Of a DNA stretch of 64,000 bases, positions 44,266 to 52,176 are shown in pieces; the first letter of the stretch is position 1, and every line of letters starts with the position of its first letter. The DNA lies in NCBI RefSeq assembly GCF_028606985.1, contig NZ_CP117416.1, positions 1,774,001 to 1,838,000 of the forward strand, read 5' to 3'. This DNA comes from Paenibacillus kyungheensis (lineage in GTDB: Bacteria > Bacillota > Bacilli > Paenibacillales > Paenibacillaceae). The translations under genes and the position numbers were made by a program. A model generated the notes under the pieces. It had not been told where the DNA came from, made no database searches, and saw only the letters and a list, made by a program, of their open reading frames with translations.

Positions 44266-44718
44266 ATGCTATGGATTAGTGGAAATATCCGATTTGAACT
44301 CAACATCTTACATTATGATTATCCTCTAGAAAGAGTTGAATGCTTATATGACGACTGGCTAACGGTGCAGTTGATCGCTCAAGATGAGAATGGATTACAG
44401 TGGGAGGCGAGCAGTTCTTGTATGCTAGCCAAAGAATTGCAGGACTTACGAGATTGGTTTAGTTCGATACTAGTACAGAATGTGGTGTGGCAGACTTTCT
44501 ATTTCATGGAAGCTGAATTGAGTTTTGAATATATTCCAAATGAAACGGTGAAAATAGAAATATCTCAGTCTTTTTATCCTAAAGCATTAATGGAGCATGG
44601 TAGACAAACGGTAGATAAATATCTGATGATGGAATTACCTGAAGACGTTTTGTACGATATTATAAAGCAATTGGATAATATGATTGTAGAATTTCCACAA
44701 CGTTCCACCAAGCAATGA
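44266..44718 (+). CDS. WapI-like immunity protein
   Basis: 150 residues from ATG 44266 with AAAGGCGG upstream. The pattern FELNILHYDYP, YDDWLTVQLIAQDENGLQWE, CMLAKELQDLRDWF, and FMEAELSFEYIP followed by I-x-IS resembles the WapI family, cognate immunity proteins of the WapA contact-dependent tRNase toxin. The call rests on pattern memory, not a search. No WapA-like RHS toxin is in the window, so it would be an orphan immunity gene, fitting the toxin/immunity island. Confidence 0.55.
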   Translation: MLWISGNIRFELNILHYDYPLERVECLYDDWLTVQLIAQDENGLQWEASSSCMLAKELQDLRDWFSSILVQNVVWQTFYFMEAELSFEYIPNETVKIEISQSFYPKALMEHGRQTVDKYLMMELPEDVLYDIIKQLDNMIVEFPQRSTKQ

Positions 44719-44854
44719 ATTGATTATTAGAATGAAATAAAAGGGAATCTCAAGTATTACATACAACTAGATATGTGCAAAATAACTGAGATCGAATAAT
44801 TAAACGCTGAATTTATTCGTTTGAGGTAGCAGCATAAGGAGGGTAACATTCAAG

Positions 44855-45385
44855 ATGATAAGTATAGATCGAACATTTGCCATCAAACTTAGTGTAATGA
44901 TTCGAAGCCAATTAATAGATTATCAATATTATTACCCTTTTTGTGACGCAATTATTGAAAAGAATGATAAGACGCCTTATTGGATTATTGAACTCAGTAT
45001 GACTAAAGATCCAGAAATAGCAGGGGGTATTGCTTTATTATATGCTAGTTTGGATGCATGTGAAGAATTTGATATCCATTATAAATGTAATCTTTACATT
45101 GCTTGTTTGTATGTGAAATATGTAGAAGGGCATCTATCTTGGTCGAGTTTTCTAGTGAAAGCTGGAATGTACACTGATGGTATGCCATATGCTAACGAGA
45201 ATTACGATTATTTTTTTAATAAATTAAATGTACTTGAAAAAAATAAACATCATACATTACTGCTTGAACAACAAAAACAAGAGATTTTTTCTATTTTTGA
45301 GAAAGAAATTAACAAAATAAGTACACAATTAGAATTTTTAAAAATATATTATAAGCCATATTTATCTGAACATAATGAAACTTAG
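44855..45385 (+). CDS. hypothetical protein, 176 residues
   Basis: ATG 44855 follows AAGGAGGGTAACATTCAAG. The protein is helical and rich in Tyr, Glu and Lys (LIDYQYYYPFCDAIIEKND, then ALLYASLDACEEFDIHYKC). It has no signal or membrane segment and no recognised family. AT-rich codons increase towards the end. It lies between the WapI-like gene and the second barnase and could be another immunity gene, by position only. Confidence 0.62.
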   Translation: MISIDRTFAIKLSVMIRSQLIDYQYYYPFCDAIIEKNDKTPYWIIELSMTKDPEIAGGIALLYASLDACEEFDIHYKCNLYIACLYVKYVEGHLSWSSFLVKAGMYTDGMPYANENYDYFFNKLNVLEKNKHHTLLLEQQKQEIFSIFEKEINKISTQLEFLKIYYKPYLSEHNET

Positions 45386-45430
45386 CGTAGTTATACATGT
45401 TATCTGAAAAAGCCAGTTCAACCTAGTCAA

Positions 45431-45700
45431 TTATAAACAGCAATAAAGGCGAATAAATGTAGTAAGAAAAAAAGGGTAAGAACAGTTTTTGTCTATTTTT
45501 ATACTAATACCATAGTCACCAAGAGAATGGTAAGGCTCAATTTCTTCATGCGGTGTCAAACTATATTGCTTTATAAGGCGATCTTTTATTGCTTGATCGC
45601 TTTGATTAGATGGTTCAGCATAGACAAGTTGAGGTTGGATCATAGTGATACATAAAGCCAGACTAAGCACTATAGTTAGTAATACTATTTTGGATTTCAA
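45431..45700 (-). CDS. small secreted protein, perhaps truncated
   Basis: 89 residues from TTG 45700, nine bases after AAAAGGAG. A clear signal peptide (MKSKIVLLTIVLSLALCITM, ending near YAEP) is followed by a short polar domain (SDQAIKDRLIKQYSLTPHEE). The last 20 residues (with NCSYPFFLTTFIRLYCCL) look unlike a folded continuation, which may mean an upstream frameshift in a longer gene. The family is not recognised with confidence. Confidence 0.5.
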   Translation of the reverse strand: MKSKIVLLTIVLSLALCITMIQPQLVYAEPSNQSDQAIKDRLIKQYSLTPHEEIEPYHSLGDYGISIKIDKNCSYPFFLTTFIRLYCCL

Positions 45701-45901
45701 TAGGAAGTACTCCTTTTAAATTATGATCAATGTTTTCAATTCTTACTATGTAATAGAGTATACATTCAATAAAATCATCTCATCAGTATACCGGAACAAC
45801 ACCATATCGCCAACCTACATCAATACTCTCTAAAAAGGGTATGGTATCATGGAGAGTATATAATCAATCACAACACAGAGATCGAACAGGGGGCATTTTT
45901 G

Positions 45902-46471
45902 TTGAAAAAGATATTATCAGGTATTGTACTGATTCTGGTATTGGGTGTTATCTTTATCACCCAATTGCAAGATGGATCTTCTACAAATACAAGTACCACA
46001 GCATCTAATCAGACCGCACAGGTTGATTCAAATGATTCGCAGACACCGAATCAATCGTCAAGTAAATCGACAAACAACACTAGCCAAACCCAAAATAACC
46101 AGAGTAGCAACACCAACAAGTCTAATACATCGAATACGTGCAAAGTTATCAATACCTTTGACGGTGTTGCGAATTATCTGAAAGAATACAAAAAATTACC
46201 TTGTAACTATATCACCAAGTCCAAAGCAGAATCGTTGGGCTGGGAATCGTCGAAAGGTAATCTGGATAAAGTTGCCCCTGGTAAAAGTATTGGTGGAGAT
46301 TATTTTAGTAACTACGAAAAATTGTTGCCTACATCCAAAGGGCGCAAATGGCATGAAGCTGATATCAACTACACGTCTGGTTTTCGGGGAGCTAATCGGA
46401 TATTGTACTCTACCGATGGCTTAATTTATAAAACAACCGATCATTACGATTCATTTCAACAGATCAAATAA
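45902..46471 (+). CDS. second barnase-family ribonuclease, membrane-anchored, Ser/Thr/Asn-rich linker
   Basis: 189 residues; TTG 45902 lies eight bases after GGGGG (a TTG at 45899 is also possible). A hydrophobic segment (ILSGIVLILVLGVIFIT) with no clear cleavage site is followed by a 55-residue Ser/Thr/Asn/Gln linker, then a barnase domain: INTFDGVANYL, YITKSKAESLGW, EADINYTSGFRGANRILYS. Catalytic Glu152, Arg162, Arg166 and His181 are kept. The residue equal to barnase Arg59, important for barstar and guanine contacts, is Tyr138. Cys80 and Cys101 match the paired cysteines of the first copy. No barstar gene lies nearby. Confidence 0.92.
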   Translation: MKKILSGIVLILVLGVIFITQLQDGSSTNTSTTASNQTAQVDSNDSQTPNQSSSKSTNNTSQTQNNQSSNTNKSNTSNTCKVINTFDGVANYLKEYKKLPCNYITKSKAESLGWESSKGNLDKVAPGKSIGGDYFSNYEKLLPTSKGRKWHEADINYTSGFRGANRILYSTDGLIYKTTDHYDSFQQIK

Positions 46472-46502
46472 AATGGTATCCTCAACTCTATATTCAATAG
46501 CG

Positions 46503-46531
46503 AAGATCGACAATGATTGTCGGTCTTTTGT
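46503..46531 (+). terminator. terminator after the second barnase gene
   Basis: AAGATCGACA / TGTCGGTCTT with one G-U pair and loop ATGAT, followed by TTGT. Confidence 0.75.
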
Positions 46532-46617
46532 TATAATGATAGCGATCTTATACGTACAGATGATCAATCGAGTTAAGAATGGAGTACAGCAACAACAAGT
46601 TGAAAGGAAAAACCCAG

Positions 46618-47106
46618 ATGACAAATAATCAGATGCAACAAGCGATTGAATTACGCAAAGATGGACAAGCCGAACAAGCAAAGACGATTTTACTGAATCT
46701 ATTGTTTTCAGATCCCAATGATCCTGGGTTGTTATATCAGGTGGCATGGACGTATGACAATCTAGGATTAGAAGCACAAGCTGTGCCTTATTATGAACAA
46801 GCTCTTGCCAATGGATTAGAAGGGGAAGATCGTCAGGGAGCGATGCTGGGACTCGGTAGTACTTATCGCACATTAGCTCATTACGACAAGGCAGCGGCTC
46901 TTTTTAAGCAAGCGATTCAAGAGTATCCTGAAGCACGAGAATTTAAAGTGTTTTATGCGATGGTGTTATACAATCTAGAACAATATGCAGAAGGAATGAA
47001 GCTATTAATGACTGAACTTGCAGAGACAACCAGTGATAAAGGGATTGAACAGTATCAGCGAGCGATTTTATTTTATGCGGACAAGTTAGATCAGGTGTGG
47101 GAGTAA
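46618..47106 (+). CDS. tetratricopeptide repeat protein
   Basis: 162 residues from ATG 46618 with GAAAGGAA upstream. Three TPR units are clear: NQMQQAIELRKDGQAEQAKT, GLLYQVAWTYDNLGLEAQAV and GLGSTYRTLAHYDKAAALFK, matching the W/L-G-Y-A-F-A-P pattern. This type is often found in Bacillales as a stand-alone gene. No catalytic domain. It is probably co-transcribed with the GNAT gene that follows 46 bases on. Confidence 0.88.
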   Translation: MTNNQMQQAIELRKDGQAEQAKTILLNLLFSDPNDPGLLYQVAWTYDNLGLEAQAVPYYEQALANGLEGEDRQGAMLGLGSTYRTLAHYDKAAALFKQAIQEYPEAREFKVFYAMVLYNLEQYAEGMKLLMTELAETTSDKGIEQYQRAILFYADKLDQVWE

Positions 47107-47152
47107 GCAGGAATGTACAGATTACATAGATAAATAAAAGGAGCTGTTTGAT

Positions 47153-47641
47153 ATGCATACATGTAGTATACGAGCCGTTACAGCAGATGATCAGGATTTT
47201 TTGTGGGAGACGTTGTATTTGTCGCTATATGTACGTGAAGGGGAAAAGCCTTTTGAGCGGGAAGTAATTCATGAACCACATTTAGCAAAGTATGTGGAAC
47301 ATTGGGGTCAAGCTGGAGATATAGGTTATATAGCAATCAACGACCAACAACAACCGATTGGAGCTGTAACCGCTAGAGTCTTACCTGAAGATAATCAGGG
47401 ATATGGTTATATTGATGATGTGACGCCAGAGTTAGGATTAGCTGTATTGGATGATTATCGCGGGCAGGGTATCGGTACAGCACTGATGGAAGCATTGCTT
47501 ACTGAATTGCGACAACAGCAGATTGCTCAAGTCTCATTAAGTGTTGACCCGAGCAATCCAGTGGTGCGTTTGTATAAGCGGCTAGGATTTCAAGAAGTAG
47601 GTACTGTTGGCACATCGATTACAATGTTATTCGTCTTATAA
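47153..47641 (+). CDS. GNAT family N-acetyltransferase
   Basis: 162 residues from ATG 47153 after AAAGGAGC. The acetyl-CoA binding motif A is LGLAVLDDYRGQGIGTALMEALL, split here as V..DDYRGQGIGTAL, with LSVDPSNPVVRLYKRLGFQEVG as motif B. It acetylates an amine on a small molecule or protein; the substrate cannot be told. Its stop overlaps that of the convergent LysR gene by six bases. Confidence 0.9.
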   Translation: MHTCSIRAVTADDQDFLWETLYLSLYVREGEKPFEREVIHEPHLAKYVEHWGQAGDIGYIAINDQQQPIGAVTARVLPEDNQGYGYIDDVTPELGLAVLDDYRGQGIGTALMEALLTELRQQQIAQVSLSVDPSNPVVRLYKRLGFQEVGTVGTSITMLFVL

Positions 47642-48538
47642 ATGTATAGATGAGGTGGATAGTGAATCATTCACTTGGAAGTGATCAATAATACGTTGTT
47701 TGAATAACTCTGTAATTTCATTATGAGGTTTGGACTTTAATTCGATAATGCCATGACTTATCATAATAGGTTCACCGAGAGATACTATTTTTAACGTATT
47801 AGCTTGAAGTTCGCTTTCGACAGAGCACTTGGGAACGAGCGCAATACCTATACCATTTAGCACTGTTTGTTTGATCATTTCTAAGCTAGCATACTCAATA
47901 TTCTGATAATCCAACTTGCCATGATCGACGAGCACTTTATTAGCTATAGATTGATAAATACAATTACTACCGAAGCCTATCATCCGAACTTCATGACTTA
48001 GTAGCTTTTCCTCACTTACCCGGGTAGAAGCGATCAAGACAAATTCTTCTTCTAAAATAGGCGTATAACGAATAGCACTAAGCTTGGGATCGATAGGAGC
48101 AATACCCAAATCGATTTTTTGGTTAATCACATCATCGATCATACTTTGATGAAAACCTGTTGTTAATTTAATTTCTGATGTCGGATAATCTTCCAGAAAG
48201 TCGAAGATAGGCTTAGAGAAGTGAGTCACGCAAAATGATTCCAACGCTTTAATTCGAATAATTCCTTGCACTTCATGAAGATTATCGTGTAACTGTTCGG
48301 TCAGTTGTAATAACGTATAAGCATATGTTGCAAATAGTTTTCCTTTTTCTGTAGGAATGACACCGTTAATCGTTCGATAGAATAACTGCACATGTAGTAG
48401 TTCTTCCAGAATCTGAATATGATTAGTCACCGTTGATTGAGAAAAGCCTAACATTATCGAAGCTTTACTGATATTTCGTTGCTCATATGTTTTGAGAAAC
48501 GTATAAATATATTTACCATCCAGTTGATTTAGCATCAT
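47636..48538 (-). CDS. LysR family transcriptional regulator
   Basis: 300 residues from ATG 48538 (a second ATG follows directly), with TGGAG upstream. The winged-helix HTH (residues 8-65: YIYTFLKTYEQRNISKASIM, SQSTVTNHIQILEE) is followed by the periplasmic-binding-like effector domain (GIAPIDPKLSAIRYTPILEE). It is divergent from the HPP membrane-protein gene with a 110-base gap, the usual arrangement of a LysR regulator and its target. The effector is unknown. Confidence 0.92.
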   Translation of the reverse strand: MMLNQLDGKYIYTFLKTYEQRNISKASIMLGFSQSTVTNHIQILEELLHVQLFYRTINGVIPTEKGKLFATYAYTLLQLTEQLHDNLHEVQGIIRIKALESFCVTHFSKPIFDFLEDYPTSEIKLTTGFHQSMIDDVINQKIDLGIAPIDPKLSAIRYTPILEEEFVLIASTRVSEEKLLSHEVRMIGFGSNCIYQSIANKVLVDHGKLDYQNIEYASLEMIKQTVLNGIGIALVPKCSVESELQANTLKIVSLGEPIMISHGIIELKSKPHNEITELFKQRIIDHFQVNDSLSTSSIHL

Positions 48539-48650
48539 AAATACTCCATCATTTTATTAGATAATACTTATCAATATTATTCATTATATAGATACCTTAT
48601 ATTCGTGTATACTCTGAATAGAGAACATTATGGATAGAGGAGTAATGATA

Positions 48651-49172
48651 GTGGAGAAAGCAATAAAAGCCTATTTTGCTAAATTCGTAACACATGCGAG
48701 GTCGCCTTTGAAAATAAATATATGGCAGGCTGTCGTTGCTTTTGTAGGAGGATTTTTGACGATACTTCTATTAGAAAGTATTGCTGAAGGATTGCAATGG
48801 TCTTTAGTAATAGCTCCTTTTGGAGCAAGTTGTGTGCTGGCTTTTGTACTGCCAGAGGCTCCTGTATCACAGCCAAGAAATATTATAGGTGGACATATGG
48901 TCACAACTTTGTGCGGTCTGACAGTGTATCATCTTTGGGGAAATAGTATTTGGTCTTTGTCGGTTGCTGTTGGATTAGGCATCGCGCTAATGTTACTGAC
49001 CAAAACGACTCATCCGCCTGCTGGAGCCAATCCTATTGTAGTTATAACCGCAGCAAGTACGTGGTCTTTTCTAGTGACTCCGGTATTAATCGGCTCAATT
49101 GTTATCGTATGCGTAGCTGTGCTCTACAATAATTTAATCAAAAATAGAAAATATCCTACATTTTGGATATAA
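48651..49172 (+). CDS. HPP family membrane protein
   Basis: About 173 residues. GTG 48651 is preferred, nine bases after AGAGGAG; an ATG at 48645 is closer to that site. Four or five membrane helices and the family signature are present: APFGASCVLAFVLPEAPVSQPRNIIGGH and TKTTHPPAGANPI (the His-Pro-Pro motif). HPP proteins have been linked to nitrite transport in chloroplasts and cyanobacteria. It is presumably controlled by the divergent LysR regulator. Confidence 0.9.
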   Translation: MEKAIKAYFAKFVTHARSPLKINIWQAVVAFVGGFLTILLLESIAEGLQWSLVIAPFGASCVLAFVLPEAPVSQPRNIIGGHMVTTLCGLTVYHLWGNSIWSLSVAVGLGIALMLLTKTTHPPAGANPIVVITAASTWSFLVTPVLIGSIVIVCVAVLYNNLIKNRKYPTFWI

Positions 49173-49173
49173 T

Positions 49174-49222
49174 AAAAAAGGATCATATCAAGGTTATATC
49201 TTTTGATGTGATCCTTTTTTCT
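49174..49222 (+). terminator. HPP gene terminator
   Basis: AAAAAAGGATCA-T-ATCAA pairs with TTGAT-G-TGATCCTTTTTT, then CT. Confidence 0.85.
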
Positions 49223-49250
49223 ATTACCAAGCCTTATGACAGGAGAAGAT

Positions 49251-49790
49251 ATGCGAAAAATCTTTATTAATACTTCTATAGCAATTATGATCTTGCTGAC
49301 CAGTTGCACAAGTACCGAACACCCTCCTACAGTGACTAAGCCAACCATCGTACAGCACCAACAAGAGGTAGAGAAATCGTTACTGCAAGACATTTATACA
49401 TACGAATTCAATCAGATTGAACCGCAGCACCAAAAGTTTGTAGATGAATGGTTACAAGAGTCTCATGCAGACCATAAGAAACAGCAGATTTACTTTTTGA
49501 GTCTGGGTACAGATGATGATCCAAACGATGGATATAAGTATATGTATATTTTGGGAAAAGGATATCGAACATTTGAAACTGCATTTATGTACTCACAAGA
49601 CAATGAACATACCAACACTAGCGATACCACTTCTAACAGAGAAACCAGTCGTTATTTGAAAGACAAAGGAAAAGGAACTCTCTATGTAAAAGGAGTGAAA
49701 GGGGAAGCAACAGATGAGGTACTTCTACGTCTGCACTATAATCCCAAGTACGTCAGTGCTACAGGATTAGTAGAACGATTTCTTAAATAA
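49251..49790 (+). CDS. lipoprotein of unknown function, 179 residues
   Basis: ATG 49251 follows ACAGGAGAAGAT. A lipoprotein signal (MRKIFINTSIAIMILLTSCT) has the lipobox LLTSC, so the mature protein is anchored to the outer face of the membrane at Cys. The mature part is polar, with a beta-rich GYKYMYILGKGYRTFE segment. No family is recognised with certainty; Bacillus lipoproteins of DUF4362 type are similar in size. It stands alone. Confidence 0.68.
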   Translation: MRKIFINTSIAIMILLTSCTSTEHPPTVTKPTIVQHQQEVEKSLLQDIYTYEFNQIEPQHQKFVDEWLQESHADHKKQQIYFLSLGTDDDPNDGYKYMYILGKGYRTFETAFMYSQDNEHTNTSDTTSNRETSRYLKDKGKGTLYVKGVKGEATDEVLLRLHYNPKYVSATGLVERFLK

Positions 49791-49838
49791 AAAGTGCAGG
49801 TAAGCAATAGATATGTTTTGCCTTACCCTGCACTTTTT
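49789..49838. terminator. bidirectional terminator overlapping a gene end
   Basis: AAAAAGTGCAGGTAAGCAA faces TTGC-C-TTACCCTGCACTTTTT. It serves the lipoprotein gene and, on the other strand, overlaps the last codons of the 103-residue gene. Confidence 0.82.
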
Positions 49839-50134
49839 GGAGCAACCAGTTGAATATCTTCTAACTTGGGATTACGTATCCAGTCTGAATGATAACGGAT
49901 AAAGTAAAGCTGGTCGATCTGTACCAATTGCATAATGTCCGGTGTGGTTTTGAGATTGGCCGTTTGCTGACCTTGTTGAACAACAATTCCTTGATCGGTC
50001 ACTCCAATTACGCGGAACACACCTTCTGTAGTCTTGATACTGCTCACATATAGAAACGTTACAGCCACGACAACAATAGCCATCAATGTGATAATCTGTC
50101 TTGTGCGTCTGATCGGCTTACGAAGAATAGGCAT
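49823..50134 (-). CDS. hypothetical single-pass membrane protein, 103 residues
   Basis: ATG 50134 follows GAAAGAGGTGTACATTC. A basic start (MPILRKPIRRTRQ) leads into one membrane helix (IITLMAIVVVAVTFLYV), then a small beta-rich outer domain (TTEGVFRVIGVTDQGIVVQQ). No family recognised. It is a single gene whose end overlaps a terminator hairpin. Confidence 0.6.
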   Translation of the reverse strand: MPILRKPIRRTRQIITLMAIVVVAVTFLYVSSIKTTEGVFRVIGVTDQGIVVQQGQQTANLKTTPDIMQLVQIDQLYFIRYHSDWIRNPKLEDIQLVAPKSAG

Positions 50135-50274
50135 GAATGTACACCTCTTTCACAAAGGAATGCGATATCCTCAGTATAGTCTATAGAGAAAGATACTTCT
50201 ATTTTAGACTATTTTGGACATTACGCCTACGGCAAAGAACAAATTAAAAGTAGAAGATAAATAACATATAGTAA

Positions 50275-50317
50275 CGCTAAAAAACTCTCTAAACGATATA
50301 GAGAGTTTTTTTAGCTA
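50275..50317 (-). terminator. terminator of the SOD gene
   Basis: GCTAAAAAACTCTCTA / TATAGAGAGTTTTTTTAGC around AACGA; T-rich on both strands. It lies 31 bases past the SOD stop. Confidence 0.88.
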
Positions 50318-50348
50318 GCGTTCTATTTGGCAACGTGTAGACTATAGA

Positions 50349-51080
50349 TTACTGGGGAATATTTCCGCCAGCGATACGATCTCCTGAATTTCCGGTCGGA
50401 TCCGTCATTTCATCATCAGGAGCAGCGTGAATAATAATAGAAGCACCTAAAAGAGAATGTTCATCTCCTTTTTCTAGACTGGCATTTGGCAATACCATTG
50501 TGGCATTAGCTGTACCATCTGCGGCTACTTCTAAGTTAGGTAGATCGCCTGTATGTTGTCCTTTAGGATTAAGTCGACCATGTTCATGTCCGCCTGGATT
50601 AAGATGTGATCCTGCTGTCGCAAAATCGTTATTGGTAATAGCCGATTGGTGAACATGTATTCCATGCTTGCCTGCGGGTAGATTTTTGACATTAATTTTG
50701 ATATTCACATTATTCTGATCTTGTGTCAGCATCGCTGTACCTATGGACTCGCCTTTAGCATTTTTGATCTCGACGACTGGACTGTTCACAGAGATCGTAG
50801 CAGAATGAGGTTCCCAGTACATTTTGTTCCCGAGTAGATCGCTTACATGACGAATAGGTACATAGGTTGTTCCACTATACGTAAAAGACTGCGGGACAAC
50901 ACTACCTTGATTATTATATTGAGCTGAAGTGACTTTTTGTTCACCATCTACGTAAAATTTTAAAGCCTCTGTATTTGGAGTCACTGTCGTCGCATCTGCC
51001 GCAAACGAAATTCCTGAGAAAAATAAAGCTCCACCAAGAAAAGAGAGTACCATATGCTTCTTACCTAAAGGCTTCTTCAT
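50349..51080 (-). CDS. Cu/Zn superoxide dismutase-like protein with copper-amine-oxidase N domain
   Basis: 243 residues from ATG 51080 with AAGGAGGAA upstream. A signal peptide ends near residue 28 (GISFAADA). Residues 36-98 form a copper amine oxidase N-terminal-like domain (YVPIRHVSDLLGNKMYWEPH). Residues 105-243 form a Cu/Zn SOD fold: HGIHVHQ, SHLNPGGHEHG, GQHTGDLPN, IIIHAAPDD and GNSGDRIAGG. All six histidines and the Asp of both metal sites and the active-site Arg appear kept, unlike Bacillus YojM, which cannot bind copper. The disulfide cysteines are absent. It is exported and probably acts at the cell wall. Confidence 0.9.
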   Translation of the reverse strand: MKKPLGKKHMVLSFLGGALFFSGISFAADATTVTPNTEALKFYVDGEQKVTSAQYNNQGSVVPQSFTYSGTTYVPIRHVSDLLGNKMYWEPHSATISVNSPVVEIKNAKGESIGTAMLTQDQNNVNIKINVKNLPAGKHGIHVHQSAITNNDFATAGSHLNPGGHEHGRLNPKGQHTGDLPNLEVAADGTANATMVLPNASLEKGDEHSLLGASIIIHAAPDDEMTDPTGNSGDRIAGGNIPQ

Positions 51081-51544
51081 AAGTCCAAATTCCTCCTTTG
51101 AATAAATAGGTTCTTTTTACATTTATACCCTTAAAAATATATTGTAAGCAGAAGTGCTCAAAGTTACAGGAGTATATACATGCAATAATAGATATCTATA
51201 TGTGATCTTTTTGTATAAAGATATAGAAATAAAAACAGTAGAAATGATCAAATAATCAGTAGAATTATTAAAATCATTTTTTAGCGTTGATGTAAAAACA
51301 GATATCAATTGAAGTAAATGAAGCTATTTAGCTTTGTTTTTCCTATATTTAGAAGCTAGCAATCATACGTACAATGTAATAATTTTATTAAAATATACCG
51401 TATTTGTATTAAAAACTATATAAAATAACCGATCACTCTTGAAATCCTTTAATTATATATAATGTTAAATATTAGTTGATAATACCTGAAATTTGTAATA
51501 TATTATGGCAGGAATTAAAATTATATTTAAAGGGAGAAATGATG
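51081..51544. promoter_or_regulatory. AT-rich divergent intergenic region
   Basis: 464 very AT-rich bases between the SOD and lectin genes, presumably carrying both promoters. TTGAAA (about 51440) and TATAAT (about 51459) occur, but with too short a spacer to be a convincing pair. No gene is supported. Confidence 0.35.
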
Positions 51545-52054
51545 ATGAAAAGTATTTCGTTAAAGTTTGTTCTAGTTTTACTTGCAGTATTTATGCTTCA
51601 GTTCAACCATGCTTCAGCTGCATCTGCTAAAAGTACACTGAACGTTGGCGAGACATTGGCTAAAGGTCAGATGTTATCCTCCCCAAGCGGTAGATTTAAT
51701 CTAGTCATGCAAAACGATGGCAACTTGGTATTGTATCGCGATGCAGGCATTCCAATGTGGGATACCAATACAGATGGTGATGTATTCAGATACTATGACA
51801 CATTTTTAGGTCGTGAATTTCAAAGATATCCAGAAGCATTAACACTTCTCCCTAACACACTGCGCGTTACTGATCCTTCTAAAGGTATCGTATTTTGGAC
51901 AGCAGATGTGAAAGGATGGAGCAATGCACACTATAAAGGTAATGTACCTGCTGGATTAATTGGAGATAGCCTGGTTGTACAAGATGATGGAAACGTTGTT
52001 CTTTATGCTACTGGCAAAGGTCCAGTCTGGGCTTCAAATACAGGCGGTTATTAA
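51545..52054 (+). CDS. secreted bulb-type (mannose-binding) lectin protein
   Basis: 169 residues; of three consecutive ATG codons, 51545 lies seven bases after AAGGGAGA. A signal peptide (MKSISLKFVLVLLAVFMLQF, ending near ASA-A) precedes a beta-prism lectin domain of the monocot type. Two copies of the mannose-binding motif Q-x-D-x-N-x-V-x-Y are seen: MQNDGNLVLYRD (residue 56 on) and VQDDGNVVLYATG near the C-terminus. Such secreted proteins bind glycans; some bacterial members (LlpA type) are bacteriocins. It is monocistronic with a terminator. Confidence 0.87.
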   Translation: MKSISLKFVLVLLAVFMLQFNHASAASAKSTLNVGETLAKGQMLSSPSGRFNLVMQNDGNLVLYRDAGIPMWDTNTDGDVFRYYDTFLGREFQRYPEALTLLPNTLRVTDPSKGIVFWTADVKGWSNAHYKGNVPAGLIGDSLVVQDDGNVVLYATGKGPVWASNTGGY

Positions 52055-52063
52055 TACATACAC

Positions 52064-52097
52064 GAGAGCCATATTTAGTGGCTCTTTTGTTTTATTT
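52064..52097 (+). terminator. lectin gene terminator
   Basis: AGAGCC / GGCTCT with a 10-base loop, followed by TTTGTTTTATTTT. Confidence 0.78.
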
Positions 52098-52176
52098 TAT
52101 ATTGTATAATGGGTTTAAACGGACAGAACATTTTAATTTATCACAAAAAGTAAATGCGTCTAGGAGGTTATGTGCT

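Noticed and set aside
46618-47106. Gene after the second barnase considered as its inhibitor
   Set aside because: It is a plain TPR protein with none of the barstar motifs (no YGxNLDALWDCL).
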